This document shows, piece after piece, positions 39,320-48,520 of a stretch of DNA of 64,000 nt. The notes beneath the pieces were generated by a model. It searched no databases. It was not told where the DNA came from and saw nothing but the letters and a program-made list of their open reading frames with translations. Location of the stretch: assembly GCA_029259695.1 (NCBI GenBank), contig JAJDEQ010000135.1, positions 1-64,000 on the forward strand. The letters run 5' to 3'. The stretch is from Planctomycetota bacterium (GTDB taxonomy: Bacteria > Planctomycetota > B15-G4). Position numbers and translations under genes: made by a program. The first letter of the stretch is position 1; the number at the start of each line of letters is the position of its first letter.

Positions 39320-40084
39320 TCAGCGTCGCCTGGGTCTCCAGCACAGCAGCACGCGGCGACCCGCGTCGTGGGGCAGGTCGATCTCGTGCCGCTCGGGCTC
39401 CCGGAAGCCGAGTTCGGGCCACGCCGGCCGGGCGTCGTCGAGTTCTTCGTCCACCGCCGGGCCCTTGTACATGACCAGCCGGTCGAAGGCCTTGCGCACC
39501 GGCGACAGCAGGGTCAGCTGCTTGGCGACGTTGCCCACGGCACGGGTCACGATCACGTCCACCGAGTGATCCTCCAGCCAGCTCTCGGCCCGCTCGGGGA
39601 TGACCGCCACGCGCGGGGCGAGCCCGAGTTGCTCCACGATGCGCTCGACCGCCGCGGCCTTGCGCCCGCGGGACTCCAGCAGCACCACGCGGGTCTCGGG
39701 CAGGGCCAGGGCCAGGGGGATGCCCGGCACGCCGCCGCCCGCGCCGAGGTCCATCAGCGTGCCCGGGGGGCGGCCCTTCGGGGCCAGTACGGGCAGGGCC
39801 GTCAGGCTGTCGAGCACGTGCCGCACGGCCATGCCCTCGGCGTCGGTGATGCGGGTCAGGTTGATCTGCTGGTTCTCGACGGCCAGCAGCTCGCAGAAGT
39901 GCGCCAGTTCCGCGGCCAGCGGCTGGGCCACGGCGGCCCGAACCAGGATCTCGGCGACGTCCCGGCGCAGCTCCGGGCTCGGCGCAGGCGTCCTGGGAGG
40001 GCGGGGGGCAGCGCCACCCGCGGCATCGGGGCCCGCGGGATGGGCATCGGGGTCGGGGCCGGAGTGGTCGGGGGGGCGCGGCAT
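39320..40084 (-). CDS. rsmG: 16S rRNA (guanine-527-N7) methyltransferase RsmG
   Basis: RsmG (GidB), 254 residues, methylates G527 of 16S rRNA with SAM. The SAM-binding motif LMDLGAGGGVPGIPLA and the preceding NQQINLTRITDAEG...HVLDSL are diagnostic. RGRKAAAVERIV and VTRAVGNV are also typical. The first 35 residues are a Pro/Ala-rich extension not in most RsmG proteins, so the true start could be internal. It is a lone gene between Usp and a small TPR gene, not next to gidA/mnmG. Confidence 0.92.
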   Translation of the reverse strand: MPRPPDHSGPDPDAHPAGPDAAGGAAPRPPRTPAPSPELRRDVAEILVRAAVAQPLAAELAHFCELLAVENQQINLTRITDAEGMAVRHVLDSLTALPVLAPKGRPPGTLMDLGAGGGVPGIPLALALPETRVVLLESRGRKAAAVERIVEQLGLAPRVAVIPERAESWLEDHSVDVIVTRAVGNVAKQLTLLSPVRKAFDRLVMYKGPAVDEELDDARPAWPELGFREPERHEIDLPHDAGRRVLLCWRPRRR

Positions 40085-40159
40085 CGTCGCTCAACGGGGG
40101 GGCGGGGAGCTCGTGCCCCAGGCTAGAATCACCGCCCCCCGAACGGAGCATCTTTCGCC

Positions 40160-40477
40160 GTGAACGCGGACAAGATCGAGCGGTTCCAGGCCTTCGTCGA
40201 CGCGGATCCGGCCAACCCGCTGCACAACTTCGCCCTGGCCCAGGCGCTGCTCTCCAGTGGCGACATGGAGCGTGCCGAGCGGGCCTTCGCGCGCTGCCTC
40301 GAGATCGATCCGCGCTGGATGGTGGCGAGTATCCGACACGGTCGTTGCCTGATCGCCCTGGAGCGTTGGGACGCCGCTCGCGCCGCGCTCGAGTTGGGCG
40401 CCGAGCTGGCCACGGCGCAGGGACACGACGAGCCCTTCGGGGAGATCCGCGAGCTCATGGACCAGCTGCCCGGCTGA
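40160..40477 (+). CDS. Small TPR protein
   Basis: A 105-residue cytoplasmic protein made almost entirely of two to three TPR hairpins, including PLHNFALAQALLSSGDMERA and FARCLEIDPRWMVASIRHGR. GTG start at 40160; TAGAAT at 40124 could be its -10. Similar tiny TPR proteins often act as adaptors, but nothing here identifies a partner. It lies 200 bases before korA. Confidence 0.65.
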   Translation: MNADKIERFQAFVDADPANPLHNFALAQALLSSGDMERAERAFARCLEIDPRWMVASIRHGRCLIALERWDAARAALELGAELATAQGHDEPFGEIRELMDQLPG

Positions 40478-40525
40478 GGTCCGCCGGACCCGGCTGAGCG
40501 CGCCCCTCGCCGGGCGGGCGGCTCG

Positions 40526-40554
40526 TTTCGGGCCCCACGCCCCTTTGTTATTCT
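40526..40554 (+). promoter_or_regulatory. Candidate promoter of korAB
   Basis: TTTCGG (40526-40531), 17-base spacer, TATTCT (40549-40554). The leader to the ATG at 40680 is about 120 bases. Confidence 0.4.
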
Positions 40555-40679
40555 CGGGGGATACGCCTTCACTCCGGCTTTCCGCTCTCGCGGACGGCGT
40601 CACTCCCGACGACGAAGGCGCGACCACGATCCCCCGGCCCACGATCACCCGGGTTTGCCGCGGGCGGACACCAACGATC

Positions 40680-42512
40680 ATGTCTCCCTCACCCAGTTCC
40701 GGTTCGCCCCGGATCAACGACTTCTCGATCGCCGTCGCTACGGTGAACGGATCGGGAAGCGCGTCGTCGAACACGATCCTGGCGAAGACGATCTTCCGCA
40801 TGGGCGTGCCCGTCGCGCCCAAGAACTACTTCCCCAGCAACATTGCGGGGCTGCCGACGTGGTACATCATCCGCGTCAACGAGCAGGGCTACCAGAGCCG
40901 CACCGGTGAACGCGAGTTCGTGATCGCGCTCAACGCCGCCACCGCCGCGGACGACATCGGCTCGGTGGCGCCGGGCGGTGTGCTGGTGATCGACGAGGGG
41001 CTCCCGCAGGCCAAGTCGATCGCGCGGAACGACATCACCGTCTACGCCGTGCCCATGGCCAAGCTCGCCAAGGAGTTCGCGCCCGACCCGCGGCTGCGCA
41101 AGCTGCTGACCAACATGGTCTACGTGGGCGTCGCGGCCCACCTGCTGGGCCTCGGACGCGACGTGATCGAACAGGTGGTCAACGACCAGTTCGCGTCGAA
41201 GCCGAAGGTCGTCAAGCTCAACCTCGACGTGGTCGACGCAGGCATCGACTACGCCCGCGAGAACCTCGACGCGGCCAACTGCCCGTTCAAGATCGAGACG
41301 CGCGAACTGACCGGGGACAAGATGCTCGTCGAGGGCAACGAGGCCACGGCGCTCGGTGCGCTCATGGGTGGCGCGACCGTGTGCGCGTGGTACCCGATCA
41401 CGCCGTCGTCGAGCGTGTGCGAGCAGTTCATCAAGCTCTGCAAGCAGCACCGCGTCGACGAGTCCGGCGAGGCGCACTTCGCGTCGATCCAGGCCGAGGA
41501 CGAGCTGGCCAGCATCGGACTGGTGCTGGGCGCCGGCTGGGCCGGGGCGCGTTCGTTCACGGCCACGGCCGGCCCGGGCATCTCGCTGATGGCCGAGCTG
41601 GTGGGCTTCGGGTACTACGCCGAGATCCCCGGCGTGATCATCGACGTGCAGCGGGTCGGCCCGTCCACCGGCATGCCCACGCGCACCCAACAGGGTGACG
41701 TGAGCTTCTGCGCCAGCCTCAGCCACGGCGACACCAACCACATCGTGCTGCTGCCCGCGGGCTCCGTCGAGCTGTACGAGTTCGCCCAGGCGTCGTTCGA
41801 TCTGGCCGAGCGCTACCAGACGCCGGTCTTCTACCTGACCGACCTCGACATGGGCATGAACCTCTGGATGACCGACCCGTTCAGCTACCCGGAGGGCGGC
41901 TACGATCGGGGCAAGGTGCTCGACGCCGAGGCCCTCAAGCAGGTCGCGGACTTCCAGCGCTACAAGGACGTGGACGGCGACGGCGTGCCCTACCGCACGC
42001 TGCCCGGGACCCATCACCCCAAGGCGCCGTACTTCACGCGCGGTTCGGGTCACACCGAGGCCGCCGAGTACACGGAGGACTCGGACGAGTACCGCCTGGT
42101 CGTCGATCGCATCAAGGCCAAGATCGAGAAGTCCATCGCACACACGCCCAAGCCGCTGGTCGAGGGCGAGGGCGAGATCGGCATCCTCCACTACGGCAGC
42201 ACGATGTTCGCCGTGGACGAAGCGCGCGATCAGCTCGGGGCGCAGGGCGTGAAAACGCGTTCGCTGCGCGTGCGTGCCCTGCCGCTGCACGACGAGGTGG
42301 TCGAGTTCGTGGACTCGTGCCGCGTCGTCTACGTGGCCGAGCAGAACCGCGACGGCCAGATGGCCGACATCCTGCGGCTCAAGGTGCCTGGTTCGGCCAG
42401 CAAGATCAGCAAGATCCTCCACTACGACGGCTTGCCGATGCACGCCAGGCCGATCGTCGAAGGTGTGCTCGCAGGCGAGCGCACGCCCAGCCAGGAACCC
42501 GCTCATGTCTGA
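40680..42512 (+). CDS. korA: 2-oxoacid:acceptor oxidoreductase, fused gamma-alpha subunit
   Basis: A 610-residue subunit of a ferredoxin-linked 2-oxoacid oxidoreductase, most like 2-oxoglutarate:acceptor oxidoreductase. Residues about 15-190 are the gamma domain (FSIAVATVNGSGSASSNTIL...VAPKNYFPSNIAGLPTWY). From about 215 is the alpha/pyrimidine-binding domain (GNEATALGALMGGATVCAWY, PITPSSSVCEQ, TATAGPGISLMAEL, RVGPSTGMPTRTQQGD). The C-terminal transketolase-like domain ends KISKILHYDGLPMHARPIVE. ATG 40680 precedes the gamma strand directly. It overlaps korB by 8 bases. The complex makes succinyl-CoA and reduced ferredoxin, or runs in reverse to fix CO2. Confidence 0.9.
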   Translation: MSPSPSSGSPRINDFSIAVATVNGSGSASSNTILAKTIFRMGVPVAPKNYFPSNIAGLPTWYIIRVNEQGYQSRTGEREFVIALNAATAADDIGSVAPGGVLVIDEGLPQAKSIARNDITVYAVPMAKLAKEFAPDPRLRKLLTNMVYVGVAAHLLGLGRDVIEQVVNDQFASKPKVVKLNLDVVDAGIDYARENLDAANCPFKIETRELTGDKMLVEGNEATALGALMGGATVCAWYPITPSSSVCEQFIKLCKQHRVDESGEAHFASIQAEDELASIGLVLGAGWAGARSFTATAGPGISLMAELVGFGYYAEIPGVIIDVQRVGPSTGMPTRTQQGDVSFCASLSHGDTNHIVLLPAGSVELYEFAQASFDLAERYQTPVFYLTDLDMGMNLWMTDPFSYPEGGYDRGKVLDAEALKQVADFQRYKDVDGDGVPYRTLPGTHHPKAPYFTRGSGHTEAAEYTEDSDEYRLVVDRIKAKIEKSIAHTPKPLVEGEGEIGILHYGSTMFAVDEARDQLGAQGVKTRSLRVRALPLHDEVVEFVDSCRVVYVAEQNRDGQMADILRLKVPGSASKISKILHYDGLPMHARPIVEGVLAGERTPSQEPAHV

Positions 42513-43530
42513 CACCAACGCTGCCGGTCTCACCAAGGCCGACTACGCCGGAAGCAAGTCGACCCTGTGTCTCGGGTGCGGTCACGACCAGATCACCCGC
42601 CACATCATCACGGCGACGTACCAGTCGGGAGTCGATCCGTACAACGTCGCCAAGACGTCGGGGATCGGCTGCTCGAGCAAGACGGGCGCCTACTTCGTCA
42701 ACAAGGGCTACGGCATCAACTCGGTGCACGGACGCATGCCTTCGGTGGCGACCGGCGCCGTGACGGCCAACAAGCACCTGGTCGTGATCGGCGTCTCCGG
42801 CGACGGCGACACGGCCAGCATCGGCATGGGCCAGTTCATGCACGGCCTGCGTCGCAACACGAACATGGTCTACATCGTCGAGAACAACGGTGTGTACGGC
42901 CTGACCAAGGGCCAGTTCTCGGCCACGTCCGACAAGGGCGCGAAGATCAAGAGCGGTGACGTCAACGACTACGCCGACATCGACCTGTGCCAGATCGCGC
43001 TCGACATGGGCTGCGGCTTCGTGGCGCGCAGTTTCAGCGGCGACGGCAAGCAGATGCCCGATCTGATCCGAGCCGCCATCGCCCACAAGGGCTTCGCCCT
43101 GATCGACTGCATCAGTCCCTGCGTGACGTTCAACAACCTGCCCGATTCGACCAAGGGCTTCAGCTGGCTGCGCGATCACAACATCTCGCTGCACGAGGTG
43201 GGCTTCGTGGCGCCCTACGAGGCCAAGGAAGTCGACCTGGCGCCGGGCGAGGACACCGACGTGCCCATGCCCGACGGCAGCCACATCGTGCTGCACAAGC
43301 TCAGTGACGCCACGCACGACCCCACCGAGCGGCACGCAGCCGTCCGCCTGCTCGAGCGAGACCGGGAGGACGAGGGCCACGTGTACACCGGCCTGATCTA
43401 CTACCACCCGCAGCCGTCCTCGCTCGACGAGTTGCTGCACCTCGGCGACAAGCCGCTCGGCGCACTGGGCGAGGACGAACTGCGCCCCTCGCGCGAGGCG
43501 TTCGACTCGATCCTCGCCGGCTATCGCTGA
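42505..43530 (+). CDS. korB: 2-oxoacid:acceptor oxidoreductase beta subunit
   Basis: The TPP- and iron-sulfur-binding beta subunit, 341 residues, partner of the gamma-alpha subunit just upstream. Cluster cysteines lie in LCLGCGHDQ and SGIGCSSKTG. The TPP motif is GDGDTASIGMGQFMH followed by NNGVYGLTKGQFS. CISPCVTFNN is the conserved later segment. The start overlaps the korA end, so translation is probably coupled. No separate ferredoxin subunit gene is present, which fits the two-subunit Kor type. Confidence 0.92.
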   Translation: MSDTNAAGLTKADYAGSKSTLCLGCGHDQITRHIITATYQSGVDPYNVAKTSGIGCSSKTGAYFVNKGYGINSVHGRMPSVATGAVTANKHLVVIGVSGDGDTASIGMGQFMHGLRRNTNMVYIVENNGVYGLTKGQFSATSDKGAKIKSGDVNDYADIDLCQIALDMGCGFVARSFSGDGKQMPDLIRAAIAHKGFALIDCISPCVTFNNLPDSTKGFSWLRDHNISLHEVGFVAPYEAKEVDLAPGEDTDVPMPDGSHIVLHKLSDATHDPTERHAAVRLLERDREDEGHVYTGLIYYHPQPSSLDELLHLGDKPLGALGEDELRPSREAFDSILAGYR

Positions 43531-43716
43531 GCTCGATCGGCTGACGTCCGCGTCCGTTGGGTGAGCGGCGCCGGGCGCTGCGGCGCTCAGGCTCGTGCCC
43601 CGTCGGGAACCACGGTCGGGGTGCGTGCGGTCGGTCCCGCGCCGCCCCCTCGCGGCAGCGCGACATGACCAGTCACCCGGCGCCTCCGCCGTGGAGCGCC
43701 GGCGGCCCGGACTCGT

Positions 43717-43722
43717 TAAGCT
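43717..43722 (+). promoter_or_regulatory. Candidate -10 box of the biotin operon
   Basis: TAAGCT lies 61 bases before the bioB ATG, the only AT-rich spot in the 250-base gap after korB. No -35 of quality and no BirA-type palindrome is visible. Confidence 0.3.
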
Positions 43723-43783
43723 GTCCCCCTCGGAGGTCGGGTGCCGCTGGCCGTCCGTCATCTCCCACGGAGCAGGTGAGTTC

Positions 43784-44935
43784 ATGAGCGATCACGCCAC
43801 GACCGCGTGCGATGCGACATCCGCGAGCGCCCCGTCCGGTCCGCAGGTTGCCGATCGGCCCGCCGGCGCACTGTCCGCGGCGGACCTCGCCGGGCTCGAC
43901 GTGCGCGAGCTGTTGCGTGTGTTCGAGTCGAGGGTGGTCGGCGGCGGCGAGCTGGCGTTGCAGGAAGGCGTGGCGCTGATGGAGCGCGTCGGCCGCGACG
44001 AGCTGTTCGACCTGATGGCAGCGGCCGACCGGATCCGGCGGAAGTTCCTGGGTGACGAGGTGCACCTGTGCAGCATCGTCAACGCCAAGAGCGGACGCTG
44101 TTCGGAGGACTGCGGCTTCTGCGCCCAGTCGGCGCGCTTCGCCACCGGTGTGGACGAGTACAGCCTGATCGACGCGGACAAGGCCGTGGCCGCCGGCCGG
44201 GAGGCGGGCGAACACGGCGCCGAGGCGCTCGGCCTGGTGGCCGCCTGGCGCGGTCTGCGCGAAGGCCCCGAGCTCGACGCGGTGCTCGACCTGGTGCGCG
44301 AGGTGAGCAAGGACGGCAAGGTGCACGCCGACGCCTCGCTGGGGCTGATCGAGGACGGCGGCGTGGCCCGCAAGCTGAAGCAGGCCGGCCTGCACACCTA
44401 CAACCACAACCTCGAGACGGCGCGCAGTCACTTCGGCACGATCTGCGAGACGCACTCCTGGGAAGATCGCATCGAGACCATCCGGCACGTGCGCGCCGCC
44501 GGCATGCACGTGTGTTCGGGCGGCATCCTGGGCATGGGCGAGACGCCCCGACAGCGGGTCGAGCTGGCCGCCGAGTTGCGTGAGATCGACCCCGACATCG
44601 TGCCGCTCAACTTCCTCAACCCGATCGAGGGCACGCCGCAGGGTGACGTGCAGCCCCTGGCGCCGCTCGAGGCGCTCAAGTGCATCGCCATCTTCCGCTT
44701 CATGCTCCCGCGTCACCAGATCATGGTGGCGGGCGGTCGCGAGGTCGTGCTGCGCTCGCTGCAGCCGCTGATGTTCGTCGCGGGAGCCAGCGCCACCATG
44801 GTGGGCAACTACCTGACCACCGACGGCAAGTCGGCGAGCACCGACCTGGCGATGATGGCCGACCTGGATCTCGACCCCACCCGTTCTGTCGGCGGGTGTT
44901 CGACGTCGGCGCCCGCCGAGGCCTCCGGCCCGTGA
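43784..44935 (+). CDS. bioB: Biotin synthase
   Basis: A radical-SAM enzyme of 383 residues that inserts sulfur into dethiobiotin. The [4Fe-4S] motif is C106-x3-C110-x2-C113 (CSEDCGFC). NHNLETARSHF and the HVCSGGILGMGETPRQR segment are diagnostic for BioB. The N-terminus has an extra roughly 45-residue extension, so a later start is possible, but the ATG at 43784 follows AGCAGGTGAG. The stop overlaps the bioF GTG. First gene of a complete bioBFAD set. Confidence 0.94.
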   Translation: MSDHATTACDATSASAPSGPQVADRPAGALSAADLAGLDVRELLRVFESRVVGGGELALQEGVALMERVGRDELFDLMAAADRIRRKFLGDEVHLCSIVNAKSGRCSEDCGFCAQSARFATGVDEYSLIDADKAVAAGREAGEHGAEALGLVAAWRGLREGPELDAVLDLVREVSKDGKVHADASLGLIEDGGVARKLKQAGLHTYNHNLETARSHFGTICETHSWEDRIETIRHVRAAGMHVCSGGILGMGETPRQRVELAAELREIDPDIVPLNFLNPIEGTPQGDVQPLAPLEALKCIAIFRFMLPRHQIMVAGGREVVLRSLQPLMFVAGASATMVGNYLTTDGKSASTDLAMMADLDLDPTRSVGGCSTSAPAEASGP

Positions 44936-46251
44936 GCACCGCGCCGGTGGACCGCGACCCCTCGGTGGCTGCCGAGCTGCGCGCCATCGGCGAGGCCGGT
45001 CTGCGAAGGCAACTCCGGGTGACCGATGTGGCCGAGGGCTGCCGCGTGACAGTCGACGGACGCTCGGCGATCTCGTTCGGCTCGTGTGACTACCTCGGCC
45101 TGGCGACGGATGCCCGTCTTGCTCGCGCCGCTTCCGAGGCGGCCGCAACCCACGGCTCGGGTGCCGGTGCCGCGCGCCTGCTCACGGGGCACGGTTCTCC
45201 GGCCGCGGCGCTCGAGGCGGAGCTGGCCCAGACCTTCAGCACGCCCGCGGCGCTCGTGTTCGGGTCGGGTTACCTGGCCAACCTCGGTGTGATCACCGCT
45301 CTTGCCGGGCCGGGCGACCTGATCGTCTCCGACCGGCTCAACCACGCCAGTACGGTGGACGCCTGCCGGCTGTCGGGTGCGACCACACGCGTGGTGGGGC
45401 ACAACGACCTGGTCGCGTTGCAAGCCGCCCTGGTGGACGCGGACGACTTCCGCCGCGTCGTGGTCCTGGTCGAGGGCGTGTACTCCATGGACGGCGACGA
45501 GGCACCGCTGGCCGATGTGGTCGACGTGGCCAAGCGCGCCGCCGGTGAACGCGCCTTCGTCGTGGTGGACGATGCCCACGGGCTGGGAACGCGCGGCCCC
45601 GGCGGTCGCGGGAGCTGTGCGGCCCACGACGTGACGACCGACGTGAGCGTGCAGATCGGCAACCTGGGCAAGGCGCTGGGAAGTTACGGCGCGTTCGTGC
45701 TGGCTGACGAAGACGTGCGCGACCTGCTGGTGCAGCGGGCCCGTTCGTTCATCTTCACCTGCGCCCTGCCGCCGGCCGTGCTGGCCGCGGCCCGGGCCGG
45801 CCTCGCCGTGCTGCGTGACGACCCCGAGCCGTTGGCCCGGCTGCGTCGCAACGTGGTGCGACTCGATCGCGCCCTGCGCGAAGCGGGGCTGGGCGACGAG
45901 CTCGTGCCGGGCGCTGGACACGCCGGGAGCGTCGGCGTGACGGCCGGCCCCGCGTCGGTGCGGGCCCCGGTGTCCGGCGAGGTGCCGATCGTGCCGGTGG
46001 CGCTCGGATCGTCGGAGCGGGCCCTCGCGGTGGCGGCGCGCATGCTCGCCGCGGGCTGGTTGACACCCGCGGTGCGTCCGCCGACGGTACCCGCCGGTGG
46101 CTCACGGCTGCGGCTCACCGTGACCGCGGCTCATGCAGACGATCACATCGACGGGGTGGCGGCGGCGCTCGCGGACGCCCTGGCGGGTGAGCCGTGCGGC
46201 GCGCAGCCGAGGCCCGCCCTGGCGGCCGGCCCATCCCACCCGGCTCACTGA
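44932..46251 (+). CDS. bioF: 8-amino-7-oxononanoate synthase
   Basis: A PLP enzyme of 439 residues that condenses pimeloyl-ACP/CoA with L-alanine. AOS-family signatures: FGSCDYLGL, THGSGAGAARLLTG, VEGVYSMDGDEAPL, VVDDAHGLGTRGP, and the PLP lysine in GNLGKALGSYGAF. The C-terminus (after RLRLTVTAAHADDHIDGV) has an Ala-rich tail. GTG 44932 overlaps the bioB stop as GTGA. It lies 58 bases before bioA. Confidence 0.92.
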   Translation: MSTAPVDRDPSVAAELRAIGEAGLRRQLRVTDVAEGCRVTVDGRSAISFGSCDYLGLATDARLARAASEAAATHGSGAGAARLLTGHGSPAAALEAELAQTFSTPAALVFGSGYLANLGVITALAGPGDLIVSDRLNHASTVDACRLSGATTRVVGHNDLVALQAALVDADDFRRVVVLVEGVYSMDGDEAPLADVVDVAKRAAGERAFVVVDDAHGLGTRGPGGRGSCAAHDVTTDVSVQIGNLGKALGSYGAFVLADEDVRDLLVQRARSFIFTCALPPAVLAAARAGLAVLRDDPEPLARLRRNVVRLDRALREAGLGDELVPGAGHAGSVGVTAGPASVRAPVSGEVPIVPVALGSSERALAVAARMLAAGWLTPAVRPPTVPAGGSRLRLTVTAAHADDHIDGVAAALADALAGEPCGAQPRPALAAGPSHPAH

Positions 46252-46309
46252 AACGACCGCCCCCAGCCGCCGCGCCCACGGCGCTCGGCCGCACTCGGGA
46301 GAGACGCCC

Positions 46310-47734
46310 ATGACGATCGAGCCCGGCGCGCCCACCGCCGCTGCGGCAGCGCACGCCTCGCGCTCCGCCAGCCAGGCGGAACTGCGCGCGCGAGATCGTC
46401 GTGTGCTCTGGCACCCCTTCACCCAGATGCGTGGCTGGAGCGACGAGGACTTCCCGGTCATCCGGGCGGGTCAGGGGGCAGAGCTGATCGACGCCGACGG
46501 CCGGCGCTACCTCGACGGCACCGCGTCGTTGTGGTGCGCGCTCCACGGTCATCGCGTGCCGCGCATCGATGCGGCCGTGGCGGCGCAGCTGGGTCGGGTC
46601 GCGCACTCCACGCTGCTGGGCCTGGGCGGCGAGCCGTCGATCGAGGTGGCCGAGAGCCTGCTGAGCATGGCGCCCGGTGACGCCGCGCGCGTGTTCTTCT
46701 CCGACAGCGGTTCGAGTGCGGTGGAGATCGCGCTCAAGATGGCGTTCCAGTACTGGCGCCAGGATGCCGGCCCTGGGCCGCAGCAGCGCACGCGCTTCCT
46801 GTGTCTGCAGAACGCCTACCACGGCGACACGATCGGCGCCGTCTCGGTGGGTGGCATCGACCTGTTCCACGAGACCTTCCGCCCGCTGCTGTTCGACGCG
46901 GTCGTGGCGCCGGTCCCGACCGGGCCCTCGCGGGCGGCGCGCACCGCTGATGTCGAGCGCTGCCTGCAGGCCTTCGACGGGATCCTGGCCGAGCACGGCC
47001 ACGAGTTCGCGGCTTTGATCCTCGAGCCGGGCGTACAGGGTGCGGCGGGCATGCGCGTGTATCCCGACGGCTTCACCCGCGCCGTCGTGGAACGCGCGCG
47101 CGCCGCCGGCCTGCTCGTGATCGTGGACGAGGTCGCGACGGGCTTCGGGCGCAGCGGCGAGATGTTCGCGTGCGACCGGGAAGGCATCGAGCCGGACCTG
47201 CTGTGCCTGGGCAAGGGGCTGTCGGGCGGCTACCTGCCGCTGGCGGCCACGGTCGCCACCGAGCGCATCTACGCCGGCTTCCTGGGCGACTACGAGGACT
47301 ACCGGACCTTCTTCCACGGACACACCTTCACCGGCAACGCGCTGGGTTGCGCGGCCGCCGTCGCGAGCCTCGAGCTGTGCCGCGACACGGGGTTCCTGGA
47401 GCGTGCGCGGGCGATCGCCGACGGGTTGGGTCGCGGCCTGACCCGGCTCGACGATCACCCCCACGTGCTCGAGGTGCGACGCTACGGTTCGATGGTGGGC
47501 ATCGAGGTGGTGCAGTCCACCCGCGGTGACGACGTCACGCCGTACTCCACCGCGCGGCGCATGGGACACCAGGTGAGCCTGGCCGCCCGTCGCCGCGGCG
47601 TGCTCATCCGCCCCTTGGGCGACACGATCGTGCTCATGCCGCCCTTGTGCATGACTGCTGATGAGCTGACGCGTCTCGTCGACGTGACCTGCGACGCGAT
47701 CGACGATGCCACCCGCGGTGCGCCCTCGCCGTGA
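46310..47734 (+). CDS. bioA: Adenosylmethionine-8-amino-7-oxononanoate aminotransferase
   Basis: A class III PLP aminotransferase of 474 residues using SAM as amino donor to make 7,8-diaminopelargonate. It shows WHPFTQM near the N-terminus (typical of BioA), LDGTASLWCALHGH, the PLP lysine in LCLGKGLSGGYLPLA, and FFHGHTFTGN. ATG 46310 has GGGAGAG upstream. The stop overlaps the bioD GTG. It completes the KAPA-to-DAPA step between bioF and bioD. Confidence 0.93.
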   Translation: MTIEPGAPTAAAAAHASRSASQAELRARDRRVLWHPFTQMRGWSDEDFPVIRAGQGAELIDADGRRYLDGTASLWCALHGHRVPRIDAAVAAQLGRVAHSTLLGLGGEPSIEVAESLLSMAPGDAARVFFSDSGSSAVEIALKMAFQYWRQDAGPGPQQRTRFLCLQNAYHGDTIGAVSVGGIDLFHETFRPLLFDAVVAPVPTGPSRAARTADVERCLQAFDGILAEHGHEFAALILEPGVQGAAGMRVYPDGFTRAVVERARAAGLLVIVDEVATGFGRSGEMFACDREGIEPDLLCLGKGLSGGYLPLAATVATERIYAGFLGDYEDYRTFFHGHTFTGNALGCAAAVASLELCRDTGFLERARAIADGLGRGLTRLDDHPHVLEVRRYGSMVGIEVVQSTRGDDVTPYSTARRMGHQVSLAARRRGVLIRPLGDTIVLMPPLCMTADELTRLVDVTCDAIDDATRGAPSP

Positions 47735-48462
47735 CCACGGTGCTCGTGACCGGGACCGACACGGGGGTGGGCAAGACGCGCGTGACGGTCTCGCTGGGGG
47801 CCGCGCTCGTGCGCAGCGGCGTGTCGGTGGGGGTCATGAAGCCGTGCGAGACGGGGATCGACCCGGAGCTCGGTCCGGCGCGGGACGGCGAGGGCACGGC
47901 GGCACGTTTCGCGTCGGGCAGTGACGCGGCGTTGCTGGCCGCCGCGGTCGGCTGCACGGATGACGCCGGAGACGTGCGTCCCTACGCCTTCCCCCTGCCG
48001 GCGGCCCCGTCGGTCGCCGCCCGCGCGGCGGGGGCCACGATCGACCCGGCGCAGCTCATGGCGGCCCACGACCGGCTGGCGGCGCGCCACGAGCTCGTGC
48101 TGCTGGAGGGAGCCGGGGGCCTGCTCGTTCCGTTGGCGCGCGGATTCGGGTTCGCCGACCTGGCGCGGGAGCTGCGGGCCGGGGTGTTGGTGGTGGCGCG
48201 CACGGGGTTGGGCACGGTCAACCACACGGCGCTCACGGTGGGCGCCGTCCGGGCCGCAGGCTTGCCGCTGATCGGTGTGGTGCTCAACAGTCCCGACGGG
48301 CCCGTGAGCGCTTCCGATCGCCGCAACCTCGAATCGTTGGCCGACGTGGACGAGGTGCCGGTGCTGGCCGAGTTCCCGCACGCTGGCGAGCCGAGCGCCG
48401 GGGCGCTGGCCGTGTTGGTCGAGCGCGTCCTGGGCCGGGTGGGCCGCGGTGCGCCGGGCTGA
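47731..48462 (+). CDS. bioD: Dethiobiotin synthetase
   Basis: BioD, 243 residues, closes the ureido ring of dethiobiotin with ATP and CO2. P-loop GTDTGVGKT is at residues 8-16, then VMKPCETG and VLLEGAGGLLVP, which are diagnostic. The C-terminus ends with VERVLGRV. GTG 47731 overlaps bioA. Last gene of the biotin set; bioC/bioH-type pimeloyl genes are not in the window. Confidence 0.93.
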   Translation: MTTVLVTGTDTGVGKTRVTVSLGAALVRSGVSVGVMKPCETGIDPELGPARDGEGTAARFASGSDAALLAAAVGCTDDAGDVRPYAFPLPAAPSVAARAAGATIDPAQLMAAHDRLAARHELVLLEGAGGLLVPLARGFGFADLARELRAGVLVVARTGLGTVNHTALTVGAVRAAGLPLIGVVLNSPDGPVSASDRRNLESLADVDEVPVLAEFPHAGEPSAGALAVLVERVLGRVGRGAPG

Positions 48463-48520
48463 GGCCGTGGTCAGGGAGACGCGGCTTGCATCGCGCCGGG
48501 CCGCCAACCACAGTCCGGGC

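Noticed and set aside
43531..43783. BirA operator before bioB
   Set aside because: No long dyad resembling a BirA site is visible; only a -10-like box.
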